In this document: one piece after another, positions 1 through 5,850 of the stretch
Numbering within the stretch: position 1 is the first letter of the stretch
Layout of the letters: each line of letters begins with the position of its first letter
Assembly (NCBI GenBank): GCA_027295245.1
Contig: JAPULF010000058.1
Coordinates: forward strand, 1 to 9,588
Origin: Planctomycetota bacterium
GTDB taxonomy: Bacteria > Planctomycetota > Phycisphaerae > UBA1845 > UTPLA1
Direction: 5' to 3'
DNA: 9,588 nucleotides
Notes under the pieces: model-generated
Databases searched by the model: none
Told to the model about the DNA's origin: nothing
What the model saw: the letters and a program-made list of their open reading frames with translations, nothing else
Position numbers and translations under genes: made by a program

Positions 1-96
1 TACCCCCGTTACTCACCGCTTGGCCCGCGGCTAGCCGATGTATGCCAAATGGGCGATGGGATTCGATCCCCAATACCGATCGCCGGGTGACGGGCC

Positions 97-1026
97 ATGC
101 AGGCAACTAAGTCCATTCCGACCCTACAAAGATCCAAGGCATCGACTGTTCACGATGACCTGCCGTCGATGGACCACTGGCTGTCGCCGGACCGGGCATG
201 TCCCGTTGCCAACGTGCTCACCATCGACGTTGAGGACTGGCCGATGGCGGTGCTCGGTCCCCATCACCTCGTCAGCGAGCGCGTCCTGGAAAACACGAAG
301 CGGTGCCTTCAAATCCTCCGGTGGCACTCCGTAAAGGCCACGTTCTTCGTCCTGACAAAGGTGGCGAACGTATTCCCAGACCTGGTTCGCCAAATCCAGG
401 AAGATGGACACGAAATCGCGACGCACGGCCACGGCCACGAGTTGCTCACGACGCTGACGCCCGCACAATTCACGGACGATGTCCGCAGGAGCATGGACAT
501 CCTGACAAAACTGACCGGTCGCCCCCCCATCGGATACCGGGCCCCCGCCTTCAGCATCGTGGAATCGACCCGATGGGCCGGCCCGATTCTCAGCGATCTG
601 GGAATCAAATACAGCTCCAGCGTGTTTCCGATACGACACCCGCGTTACGGCATCGCGAACGCCCCGCGGCACGTACATCGCTGGCAAGACTGCCGCCTGA
701 TTGAATGCCCTCCCGCCACGATTCGCGTGCTGGGAAGAAACCTGTCCGTGGCAGGTGGGGGCTACTTTCGACTCCTGCCCGGGGCGGTCGTCCGCCTCGC
801 GATCCGCCGGCTCAATCGGGCCGGCATGCCCGCGATCCTTTATATGCATCCGTACGAACTCGATACCGACGGGATCAGCTTCCACAAGGACTGCGGAGTC
901 CGCGTCTCGCCGTGGCGGCATCTGACGCAGACCGCGTTCCGCGCCCGAATCGAAGCCCGGCTCCATCGCCTGCTCGAAACGTTCCAATTCACGTCCGTGC
1001 AAGACGCGCTTTGCCACGCACTCTGA
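97..1026 (+). CDS. NodB-like polysaccharide deacetylase, XrtA/PEP-CTERM-locus type
   Basis: Predicted metal-dependent polysaccharide deacetylase of 309 residues, expected to remove acetyl groups from an exopolysaccharide during its synthesis or export. Visible NodB-fold motifs are TIDVEDW (42-48, with Asp44 and Asp47 as candidate base and metal ligand), HGHGHE (110-115, His110 and His114 as metal ligands), GYRAPAFSI (146-154) and LYMHPYELD (248-256, His251). The stretch AGGGYFRLLP (219-228) and the C-terminal part after it match what is known of the DUF3473-type extension in deacetylases from exosortase A (PEP-CTERM) loci. No signal peptide is evident, so it probably acts in the cytoplasm or at the inner face of the membrane. 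GGTGA at 86-90, six nt before the ATG, could be a weak Shine-Dalgarno; an alternative start is ATG 169 (residue 25), still upstream of the first motif. The genes upstream, probably the rest of a polysaccharide locus, lie outside the window. The family is clear; the XrtA association rests on sequence resemblance, and no exosortase is visible here. Confidence 0.9.
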   Translation: MQATKSIPTLQRSKASTVHDDLPSMDHWLSPDRACPVANVLTIDVEDWPMAVLGPHHLVSERVLENTKRCLQILRWHSVKATFFVLTKVANVFPDLVRQIQEDGHEIATHGHGHELLTTLTPAQFTDDVRRSMDILTKLTGRPPIGYRAPAFSIVESTRWAGPILSDLGIKYSSSVFPIRHPRYGIANAPRHVHRWQDCRLIECPPATIRVLGRNLSVAGGGYFRLLPGAVVRLAIRRLNRAGMPAILYMHPYELDTDGISFHKDCGVRVSPWRHLTQTAFRARIEARLHRLLETFQFTSVQDALCHAL

Positions 1027-1079
1027 AAGCAACGCGCAGTTTCGGCCGAGCCGGTGCTGCCCATCGGAGAATTCCCTGT

Positions 1080-1085
1080 TAGAAT
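1080..1085 (+). promoter_or_regulatory. Candidate extended -10 promoter of the L,D-transpeptidase gene
   Basis: TGT-TAGAAT (1077-1085) fits an extended -10 (TGn followed by a TATAAT-like hexamer, 5 of 6). There is only a weak -35 (CTGCCC, 1057-1062, 17-nt spacer). A start of transcription six to seven nt downstream would fall at about 1092, leaving a leader of about three nt before the ATG at 1095. That agrees with the absence of any Shine-Dalgarno sequence. Confidence 0.35.
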
Positions 1086-1094
1086 GCCGTAGTC

Positions 1095-1745
1095 ATGAAG
1101 ATGCGACGGATCGCAACAACAGTTTTCGTACCGACCCTTCTCGTCGCCTGCGGCTGCGAACGCGAGGGGACCTCTTCGGGAGACAAGGAAATTGTCGTGT
1201 CCGGCGAAGGCCTGTCCGGGGAAATCAGTTCGAAACTGAATGCCACCGGCTGGAACGATCAGGTCGGTGAATCCTTCGGCCTGTGGGTCTCGATTGCCCG
1301 CCGGCGCGTCATCGGAATCAAGAATCGGCAAGTTCTGTTCGTGTATCGCTGTTCGACCGCCGCCCGCGGACCCGGCAATGCCGCCGACTCGTACAAGACG
1401 CCGTTGGGCTGGCACCGAATCGACGAACGATTCGGCGAAGGCCTTCCATGGGGCGCCGTTCTCAAGGAACGCAAGTACACAGGGGAAATCTGGAATCCAA
1501 GCCGCAGCACGACCGACGACCTGATCCTGTCGCGAATCCTATGGTTGCGGGGTCTCGAGCCGGGCGTAAACTCCGGCCCCAGAGTAGACTCGCACGCGCG
1601 GTACATCTATATCCACGGCACGGCGGAGGAGGGCAAGCTCGGAACGCCCGCCTCCCACGGATGTGTGCGATTGTCCAACGATGACGTCATTGAACTCTTC
1701 GATGTCGCCCAAAGCGGGACGCGCGTGCTGATCACACCGTGGTAG
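1095..1745 (+). CDS. L,D-transpeptidase (YkuD domain) lipoprotein
   Basis: Periplasmic, membrane-anchored YkuD-family enzyme of 216 residues, expected to form L,D (3-3) cross-links in peptidoglycan or to attach a protein to it. The N-terminus is a lipoprotein signal: basic MKMRR, a hydrophobic stretch, then the lipobox LVAC with Cys19 as the lipidated residue; +2 is Gly, so Lol-type retention in the inner membrane is not predicted. Residues 22-55 look like a linker. The YkuD domain covers about 64-214 and includes TPLGWHRID (102-110), IHGT (173-176, His174) and SHGCVRL (187-193), whose Cys190 is the catalytic nucleophile. All key residues are present and the length is normal. The start at ATG 1095 is chosen because the signal peptide begins there; ATG 1101 (residue 3) is also possible. 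It follows the deacetylase by 68 nt in the same direction but has its own promoter candidate. Confidence 0.93.
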   Translation: MKMRRIATTVFVPTLLVACGCEREGTSSGDKEIVVSGEGLSGEISSKLNATGWNDQVGESFGLWVSIARRRVIGIKNRQVLFVYRCSTAARGPGNAADSYKTPLGWHRIDERFGEGLPWGAVLKERKYTGEIWNPSRSTTDDLILSRILWLRGLEPGVNSGPRVDSHARYIYIHGTAEEGKLGTPASHGCVRLSNDDVIELFDVAQSGTRVLITPW

Positions 1746-1767
1746 GCCCGCCTCGATCGCGATGGCT

Positions 1768-1806
1768 CCCACTCATGGGCACCCGGCCCATTCTCGCGTG
1801 AGCGGG
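1768..1806 (+). terminator. Nested hairpin between convergent genes, candidate terminator
   Basis: In the 68-nt gap between the stops of the transpeptidase gene and mqnC, ATGGGC (1775-1780) and GCCCAT (1786-1791) form a perfect six-bp stem with a five-nt loop. CCCACTCA (1768-1775) and TGAGCGGG (1799-1806) can form an outer stem with one mismatch, followed on the plus strand by the pyrimidine run TTTCCCTTC. The outer and inner stems share A1775, so they cannot both be fully paired. It is a plausible terminator for the plus-strand gene, weaker for mqnC, since no T-run follows on the minus strand. Confidence 0.4.
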
Positions 1807-1813
1807 TTTCCCT

Positions 1814-3007
1814 TCAATCGATGGCGCGATAGTAATAGTCGCGTTTTTGCGGCTTCCACCCGGCGTCGGAAATGAGACGGCGAATTTCAGCCTCGTTCAG
1901 GCAATAGGTCGTGCCCGCGGCGCTGACGACGTTCTCCTCCATCATGACCGATCCCATGTCGTTGGCGCCGAAGAAAAGCGACAACTGCCCGATCTTGGGG
2001 CCCATGGTGACCCAACTCGACTGAATGTTCGGAATGTTGTCGAGATGGATCCGGCTCAGGGCCAACATGGTCAGGTATTCGTGGGCATCGGCCAGCAACA
2101 GGTGCCGACCATCGTTGACCGGACGCGGGCTCTTTCCGCCCTCGGCCACCGCGGTCGATTCCAGCGGCAACGGCGGAGCCTTACCCAGCGGTGTGTCACC
2201 CGGCTGAAACGTCCAGCAGATATAGGCCCCAAACCCGCCGCCGTTGTTCCGGGCGAGGGCTTCATCCTGAAGATCCCGCAACAGCCGCAGGTGCTCGAAT
2301 CGCTCGTCGAGCGTCTCGATGTGGCCGAACATCATCGTGCAACTGGTCTGCATGCCGAGCATGTGACACTGCCGCATGACCTCCAGCCATTCGTCCGTCA
2401 TCGTCTTTCCGACGCCGATCTTGCGACGCACCCGATCCGACAGTATCTCTCCGCCGCCCCCCGGCACGCTGTCCAATCCGGCGTCCCGCAGCCGCGCCAG
2501 CACGTCCCGGATGGACATCCCGAAGACCTGATGGAACGCGAAAATCTCCGGCGGGCTGAAGGCGTGAATGTGAATCCGCGGATAGTTCCGCTTGATGAAC
2601 CGCATCAGGTCCAGGTACCAATCGAAGGACAATCCGCTCGCACCGTCCGCGGGCACCAATCCGCCTTGCAGGAGCAGTTGGGTTCCGCCGATACGGACGA
2701 GTTCGTCGATCTTGCCGCCGATCTGCTCGAGGCCCAGCGTGTAGCCATCGGGAAGATCGGCCCGACCGGAGTTCATCTCGGGCGGATCGGCCTTGAAACC
2801 GCAGAAGATGCACTTCGCGGTACACCAATTGGCATAGTTGATGTTGCGATCGACGACGTAGGTTCGATAGTCCTCGGGATGAAGACGCCCGGTGATCTCC
2901 GCGGCCCGAGCGCCGAGTTCGTGGATCGACGCGTCGAAATACAGGTCGCGAAGATCCCGCGTTGTCAGGCGCGACGCGGTCTGCTTTGGCTCGGTCGCAG
3001 TGGTCAT
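1814..3007 (-). CDS. mqnC: Cyclic dehypoxanthine futalosine synthase (radical SAM), MqnC
   Basis: Radical SAM enzyme of the futalosine route to menaquinone; it cyclises dehypoxanthine futalosine to the cyclic product in the cytoplasm. In the 397-residue protein the 4Fe-4S motif is CTAKCIFC (Cys62, Cys66, Cys69) after NINYAN. Other family signatures are LLLQGGLVP (111-119), HIHAFSPPEI (146-155), GLDSVPGGGGEIL (177-189), TMMFGHIETLDER (224-236), LDNIPNIQSSWV (322-333) and GANDMGSVMMEENVVSAAG (347-365). PGGGGEIL and the SWVTMGPKIGQ block point to MqnC and not to its paralogue MqnE. The open frame runs back to 3283, but the start is set at 3007 because its ATG overlaps the mqnA stop as ATGA, typical of translational coupling, and the extra 92 residues would lie inside mqnA in another frame. 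An unusual proline-rich insertion lies at about 275-305. Together with mqnA it gives two steps of the pathway; the others are not in the window. Confidence 0.95.
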   Translation of the reverse strand: MTTATEPKQTASRLTTRDLRDLYFDASIHELGARAAEITGRLHPEDYRTYVVDRNINYANWCTAKCIFCGFKADPPEMNSGRADLPDGYTLGLEQIGGKIDELVRIGGTQLLLQGGLVPADGASGLSFDWYLDLMRFIKRNYPRIHIHAFSPPEIFAFHQVFGMSIRDVLARLRDAGLDSVPGGGGEILSDRVRRKIGVGKTMTDEWLEVMRQCHMLGMQTSCTMMFGHIETLDERFEHLRLLRDLQDEALARNNGGGFGAYICWTFQPGDTPLGKAPPLPLESTAVAEGGKSPRPVNDGRHLLLADAHEYLTMLALSRIHLDNIPNIQSSWVTMGPKIGQLSLFFGANDMGSVMMEENVVSAAGTTYCLNEAEIRRLISDAGWKPQKRDYYYRAID

Positions 3008-3816
3008 TCCGTCAAATCGTCTTGTTCTATGAATCCGAAAAACCGGTCCATCGCCGCGCGCATCGAATCCGTCAGCTTGTACTGCATGATCCCACAGAGA
3101 TATTTCTGCGCCAATTGTACCGGCCAGCCGTGCAGCGGACCCTGCTCCGAAGCGATGCGGGCGGCGTCCGCAACGCCCTTGTCGCGGGCCTGCTCCAATG
3201 CCTTCGAAAGCACCGTGCAATCGCAATCCCGTGGGGCGTACCAGGCCGCAAACACGAACGGCAAACCCGTCAGATGCATCCACGCGGCCCCAAGATCGAC
3301 CTCGAACCCGAATCCGTGCCGGCGGCTACTCGCCACCTTGTCTCCGATCAACAATACGCCCTCGACATCGTCCTTCGGACCGTTGACATCGTCCGCATCG
3401 AAAGGCCTCAGATCGAGCCGCCGCCCGTACATTTCACGCCAGATGACCCGCGCGAGCACCAACGACGTGTGCGAATGCGTATCCACGTGCAGCCGCTCCA
3501 TCTTGTCCGGCGGCACCTTCGAATACACCCGCACGGTCATCGTCTCGCCTGAACTCGCGATGCAGGCATCCGACACCCGTTGAAGCACATCGCGTCGCCG
3601 CCAATAGTCAACAACCGGCATCAGGGCCGCGTCGCATGCCCCCGATTCCAACATGGCCGCCAAGCGCGATGGGACCGCCGGTCGGACGACAATACCCTCC
3701 CGGTCGACCAGCGCATCCACGAGCGGACGGGCATTCAAGAATGAAACGGCCCCCAACGTCCAAATACGGGACGGCGCGGCTTCTCGCAGGCCTCGAACCG
3801 GCATTTCCGTACGCAT
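3004..3816 (-). CDS. mqnA: Chorismate dehydratase, MqnA
   Basis: First enzyme of the futalosine menaquinone pathway, converting chorismate to 3-enolpyruvyl-benzoate in the cytoplasm. The 270-residue protein has a periplasmic-binding-protein-like fold. Family blocks visible are LGAVSFLNARPL (21-32), VPSRLAAMLESGACDAALMP (48-67), IASSGETMTVRVYSK (86-100), HVDTHSHTSLVLARVI (110-125), LLIGDKV (155-161) and DLGAAWMHLTGLPFVFAAW (174-192). The length is normal. The frame is open up to 3906, but the start at 3816 is preferred for two reasons. GGAG (3828-3825) sits eight nt upstream, and a TATAAT box at 3867-3862 falls inside the longer version, which would therefore not be transcribed. Its TGA stop overlaps the mqnC ATG by two bases. 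The two genes form an operon on the minus strand, mqnA first. Confidence 0.94.
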   Translation of the reverse strand: MRTEMPVRGLREAAPSRIWTLGAVSFLNARPLVDALVDREGIVVRPAVPSRLAAMLESGACDAALMPVVDYWRRRDVLQRVSDACIASSGETMTVRVYSKVPPDKMERLHVDTHSHTSLVLARVIWREMYGRRLDLRPFDADDVNGPKDDVEGVLLIGDKVASSRRHGFGFEVDLGAAWMHLTGLPFVFAAWYAPRDCDCTVLSKALEQARDKGVADAARIASEQGPLHGWPVQLAQKYLCGIMQYKLTDSMRAAMDRFFGFIEQDDLTE

Positions 3817-3861
3817 CTGGCTCGCTCCTTTTTTCGGCCCCATCCGGGCCGACGGCGGGGA

Positions 3862-3890
3862 ATTATACGGTTGCGGACGCTTCTCACCAA
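3862..3890 (-). promoter_or_regulatory. Sigma70-type promoter of the mqnA-mqnC operon
   Basis: On the minus strand TTGGTG (3890-3885) and a perfect TATAAT (3867-3862) are separated by 17 nt. Transcription would start near 3855, leaving a leader of about 39 nt that contains the GGAG ribosome site before the ATG at 3816. The -35 matches clearly only in TTG. The perfect -10, ideal spacing and position make it the best promoter on this side of the window. Confidence 0.65.
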
Positions 3891-3924
3891 TCAGCCGACG
3901 ACCCATCCTGAATTTTCACCAGAC

Positions 3925-3953
3925 TTGAAAACCAGGCCGTATCGAGGTGCAAT
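3925..3953 (+). promoter_or_regulatory. Candidate promoter for the small ORF at 4033
   Basis: TTGAAA (3925-3930, 5 of 6 to consensus), a 17-nt spacer and TGCAAT (3948-3953, 4 of 6) point toward the small plus-strand gene, giving a leader of about 70 nt. A second -10-like box, TATCAT (3972-3977), has no convincing -35. The region 3817-4032 is otherwise the divergent control region between mqnA and the small gene. Confidence 0.3.
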
Positions 3954-4032
3954 CTCGAAGACGAATCCGGGTATCATTGTGGGGCGACCGACCCCGTGCG
4001 GGCTCGATATCCGCCTACGGAGATGATCACAG

Positions 4033-4197
4033 ATGATGACCGACCCCCCACCCACAACCGAATTCCTACAGATAATCATCGACTTCGGCTTGGACCTGTT
4101 CGAGTCCTTCCTGGGCCTTTTAGTCGCGGCGCTGCCCGACATCCTCAGCGGCGTATTCATGCTCATCGGTCAGATTCTTCAACCACCGATGGTCTAG
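4033..4197 (+). CDS. Small acidic hydrophobic protein, 54 residues, unknown function
   Basis: I do not recognise this protein. The reading frame starts with two ATGs (4033 and 4036), has GGAG at 4019-4022 ten nt before the first, and ends in TAG. The protein begins MMTDPPPTTEF and then has a long hydrophobic, probably helical stretch (about residues 11-49) broken by Pro35-Asp36, including ESFLGLLVAALPDILSG (24-40). It contains no Lys, Arg or His but six acidic residues (Asp4, Glu10, Asp17, Asp21, Glu24, Asp36), so it is strongly anionic. About 41 of 54 third codon positions are G or C, like the neighbouring genes. A membrane-associated or amphipathic small protein is the natural reading. It sits alone, diverging from mqnA and converging on the DinB-like gene. 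The ribosome site, codon bias and non-random composition support a real gene; no homology evidence is available here. The frame starting at 3996 over the same DNA looks like a shadow. Confidence 0.55.
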   Translation: MMTDPPPTTEFLQIIIDFGLDLFESFLGLLVAALPDILSGVFMLIGQILQPPMV

Positions 4198-4249
4198 CGC
4201 AGTGTCGGACGGACCCGTCGGCGTCGCATTCGCCGTCGATCTCGAACCG

Positions 4250-4777
4250 TCAAGGCACGCCCGCATCGCGCCCGTCACGCCGATGACCGCGTTCGTCGTA
4301 AAGGCTCAAGTCGCAATCCAAGAGCCACTTCGTGGTCGTGATGATCTGCCCGGTATGGAATGCGAAGTGCTCGACAACGTGCAGGACTGCCCCAATCCCG
4401 CTGATCTTGTATTCCTGAATCGCGAATATGGCCAAAAGCGTCTCCGGCCCTGACCTCTCCAGCACCGCAATCGACTCGTCCACCGCCGCCCGCAGATCAT
4501 CCACCAGTTTTTCGGTCCCGATCGGCTCCCGACGGTCGAACTCCGCCTGCCTGTCTCGCTCGATCGGCGCCCCCCCGATACCGGCGACGATCCACTGGCG
4601 AATATTTCCCCTCAAGTGCAGTAGCAGATTGCCTACGCTGTTGCTGGATTCGTTCGGGCGGTACCACACCTGATCAGCGGACAGCATCGCGGCACATCGA
4701 CTGATTTGTCCGAAATGCTCGTTGAGCTTCATGGCCGAGTATTTCAGAAAATGTTCCGCCAGGGTCCGGTCGCTCAT
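4250..4777 (-). CDS. DinB/DUF1572-like four-helix metal-binding protein
   Basis: A 175-residue protein resembling the DinB-like superfamily (DUF1572 type), four-helix bundles that usually bind a divalent metal through three histidines. Here the candidates are His54 in SVGNLLLHLRGNIRQW (47-62) and His137 and His141 in VVEHFAFHTGQI (134-145), the spacing known for the family. Some superfamily members are thiol-dependent transferases or stress-induced proteins; substrate and role cannot be told from this sequence. The N-terminus (LAEHFLKYSAMKLNEHFGQI, 6-25) fits the first helix, and the C-terminal tail (160-175) is charged and probably unstructured. No signal peptide or membrane segment is seen. 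The start at ATG 4777 lacks a Shine-Dalgarno, but a strong promoter ends seven nt upstream, so the message is probably leaderless. It is divergent from lpxI and converges on the small ORF, with a 52-nt gap that holds only weak hairpins. Confidence 0.85.
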   Translation of the reverse strand: MSDRTLAEHFLKYSAMKLNEHFGQISRCAAMLSADQVWYRPNESSNSVGNLLLHLRGNIRQWIVAGIGGAPIERDRQAEFDRREPIGTEKLVDDLRAAVDESIAVLERSGPETLLAIFAIQEYKISGIGAVLHVVEHFAFHTGQIITTTKWLLDCDLSLYDERGHRRDGRDAGVP

Positions 4778-4783
4778 CGCCGT

Positions 4784-4789
4784 TATGAT
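4784..4789 (+). promoter_or_regulatory. Candidate -10 element of lpxI, overlapping the divergent promoter
   Basis: TATGAT (4784-4789, 5 of 6 to TATAAT) points toward lpxI and lies over the -10 of the DinB-like gene on the other strand. No good -35 is present at 16-18 nt. A start near 4796 would give a leader of about 38 nt that includes the GGAG at 4824-4827. If both are real, the two promoters would compete for polymerase. Confidence 0.3.
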
Positions 4790-4814
4790 AGCAGGCGGGG
4801 TAACGCCCTGTCAT
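4785..4814 (-). promoter_or_regulatory. Extended -10 promoter of the DinB-like gene, predicted leaderless transcript
   Basis: On the minus strand ATGACA (4814-4809, 5 of 6) is followed after 18 nt by TATCAT (4790-4785, 5 of 6), preceded by TGC, which makes an extended -10. The -10 ends seven nt before the ATG at 4777, so transcription should begin at or next to the start codon. This agrees with the lack of a ribosome site. Confidence 0.55.
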
Positions 4815-4833
4815 TGTCCGGACGGAGTGCCGT

Positions 4834-5715
4834 ATGCAAAAGGACACCAAGTCCATCGGAGTCATCGCCGGGGCCGGAGACTTCCCGTTTCTGGTCGTCC
4901 GCGGCGCACAACGCGCCGGCCTCCGGGTGGTGGTGGTGGGGCTGCGCGGATCGGTCGACGAGACCCTGCGAGACTGCGCCGACGTCTTCTACCACGCGGG
5001 CGTCGCCCGGCTCGGCCGTTGGATACGCGTCTTTCGGCGGGAAGGCGTCCGTCAGGCAATCATGGCCGGGGGCGTCAACAAGTCGGCCGTGGTGGCACTG
5101 CCGCGCTGGCGACAATGGTTGGCGTACCTCCCGGACTGGACTAGCATCAAGATCTGGTACTTCCGAACGGGCGACCGGCGCAACGACACGCTGCTGCGGG
5201 CCGTCGCCGACGAGATGCTCCGAAAGGGCGTCGAATTGATCGACTCCACGGAATACTGCTCCGACGCAATGGCCCCCGAAGGCGCTCTTACAAAAGCGCA
5301 ATTGTCCTCCGCCCAGCGGGCCGATGCGGACCTCGGTTGGAAGATCGCACGTGAAATGGGGAGGCTCGACGTCGGCCAGTCCGTCGCGGTCAAGGACAAG
5401 GACGTGATCGCCATCGAGGCGATTGAAGGAACCGACGCGATGATCGCCCGAGCGGGGGCCTTGTGCAAATCCGGGGGCTGGACACTCGTCAAGTCCGCCA
5501 AGCCCAATCAGGATATGCGCTTCGACGTGCCGACCATCGGCGTAGGCACCATCGAGGGTGTGTCCAGGGCCGGCGGCAAGGCCATCGTGATCGAAGCCGG
5601 CAAGACGCTGATTCTGAACCGCGATGAAACCATCGCGCTCGCCGACCGCCACGGAATCTCGATCGAAGGGCGGCGAGGAATCAGCGAATCGAACACCCCC
5701 GCACCCAATCCCTAA
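4834..5715 (+). CDS. lpxI: UDP-2,3-diacylglucosamine pyrophosphatase LpxI
   Basis: Lipid A pathway enzyme of 293 residues that hydrolyses UDP-2,3-diacylglucosamine to lipid X and UMP at the cytoplasmic face of the membrane; it replaces the unrelated LpxH in many lineages. Family signatures are IGVIAGAGDFP (8-18), IMAGGVNK (76-83), GDRRNDTLLRAVADEM (113-128), EGALT (149-153), GQSVAVKDKDVIAIEAIEGT (181-200) and KPNQDMRFDVPTIG (223-236). Asp231 in the last block corresponds to the catalytic Asp known for the Caulobacter enzyme. The N-terminal Rossmann-like half and the C-terminal catalytic half are both complete. The start at 4834 is supported by GGAG (4824-4827) six nt upstream, the best ribosome site in the window. 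The C-terminal tail, about 15 residues, is rich in Pro, Ser and Asn. Its presence implies a lipid A-containing outer membrane. The other lpx genes are not in the window. Confidence 0.94.
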   Translation: MQKDTKSIGVIAGAGDFPFLVVRGAQRAGLRVVVVGLRGSVDETLRDCADVFYHAGVARLGRWIRVFRREGVRQAIMAGGVNKSAVVALPRWRQWLAYLPDWTSIKIWYFRTGDRRNDTLLRAVADEMLRKGVELIDSTEYCSDAMAPEGALTKAQLSSAQRADADLGWKIAREMGRLDVGQSVAVKDKDVIAIEAIEGTDAMIARAGALCKSGGWTLVKSAKPNQDMRFDVPTIGVGTIEGVSRAGGKAIVIEAGKTLILNRDETIALADRHGISIEGRRGISESNTPAPNP

Positions 5716-5724
5716 CTGCCGTTT

Positions 5725-5747
5725 GGCCTTCCCCAATAGGGGCGGCC
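5725..5747 (+). terminator. Hairpin after lpxI, possible terminator
   Basis: Ten nt after the lpxI stop, GGCC (5725-5728) and CCCC (5731-5734) pair with GGGG (5739-5742) and GGCC (5744-5747) around an AATA loop, with a small internal loop (TT against C). No T-run follows, so it is at best an atypical intrinsic terminator or an mRNA 3' stabiliser. Confidence 0.35.
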
Positions 5748-5769
5748 CACACGTTGGTTCGAGGCTGGA

Positions 5770-5798
5770 TTGACGTGTGAATTCGACCGAAATATGCT
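5770..5798 (+). promoter_or_regulatory. Sigma70-type promoter of the epimerase-phosphorylase operon
   Basis: TTGACG (5770-5775, 5 of 6) and TATGCT (5793-5798, 4 of 6) are exactly 17 nt apart. A start near 5805 gives a leader of about 80 nt to the ATG at 5886. A small palindrome, TGCTCAAGCA (5795-5804), overlaps the -10 and the likely start and could be an operator, though it is short enough to be chance. Confidence 0.55.
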
Positions 5799-5811
5799 CA
5801 AGCATGGTTAT

Positions 5812-5850
5812 GGGGCCCGTCGCCCCGTGCAATCGGCCGGGCCGCCGATT
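5812..5850 (+). promoter_or_regulatory. Two hairpins in the 5' leader of the epimerase gene
   Basis: GGGGC (5812-5816) pairs with GCCCC (5822-5826) over a five-nt loop. AATCGGC (5831-5837) pairs perfectly with GCCGATT (5844-5850) over the loop CGGGCC. Both lie between the predicted transcription start and the ribosome site GGGAG (5871-5875). They do not match a riboswitch family I recognise. They could be an attenuator, an mRNA stabiliser or a protein-binding site. Confidence 0.35.

Noticed and set aside
1..90. Possible 3' end of an upstream gene, a 29-codon frame ending in TGA at 88-90 just before the deacetylase start
   Set aside because: The peptide has no recognisable pattern and one other frame is open over the same bases to 108-110. 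Too short to call, although an upstream polysaccharide gene ending near here would be expected.
1847..3583. A 578-codon plus-strand frame opposite mqnC and mqnA
   Set aside because: It lies wholly antisense to two genes with full family signatures, is rich in Arg, Pro and Gln and carries no recognisable domain, so it is a shadow.
3891..4166. A minus-strand 91-codon frame upstream of mqnA
   Set aside because: It overlaps the mqnA promoter and the small ORF, has no ribosome site I can see and no family resemblance.
4198..4249. Hairpins between the small ORF and the DinB-like gene as a bidirectional terminator
   Set aside because: Only four- to five-bp stems can be drawn and no T-run follows on either strand, so it is not distinguishable from chance in GC-rich DNA.
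3996..4286. A 96-codon plus-strand frame overlapping the small ORF at 4033
   Set aside because: It has the Arg/Pro/Ser-rich composition typical of shadows. The frame at 4033 has the better ribosome spacing and a structured hydrophobic protein.
4783..5832. A 349-codon minus-strand frame opposite lpxI
   Set aside because: It is antisense to a gene with all LpxI motifs, and its own sequence has a low-complexity, shadow-like composition.
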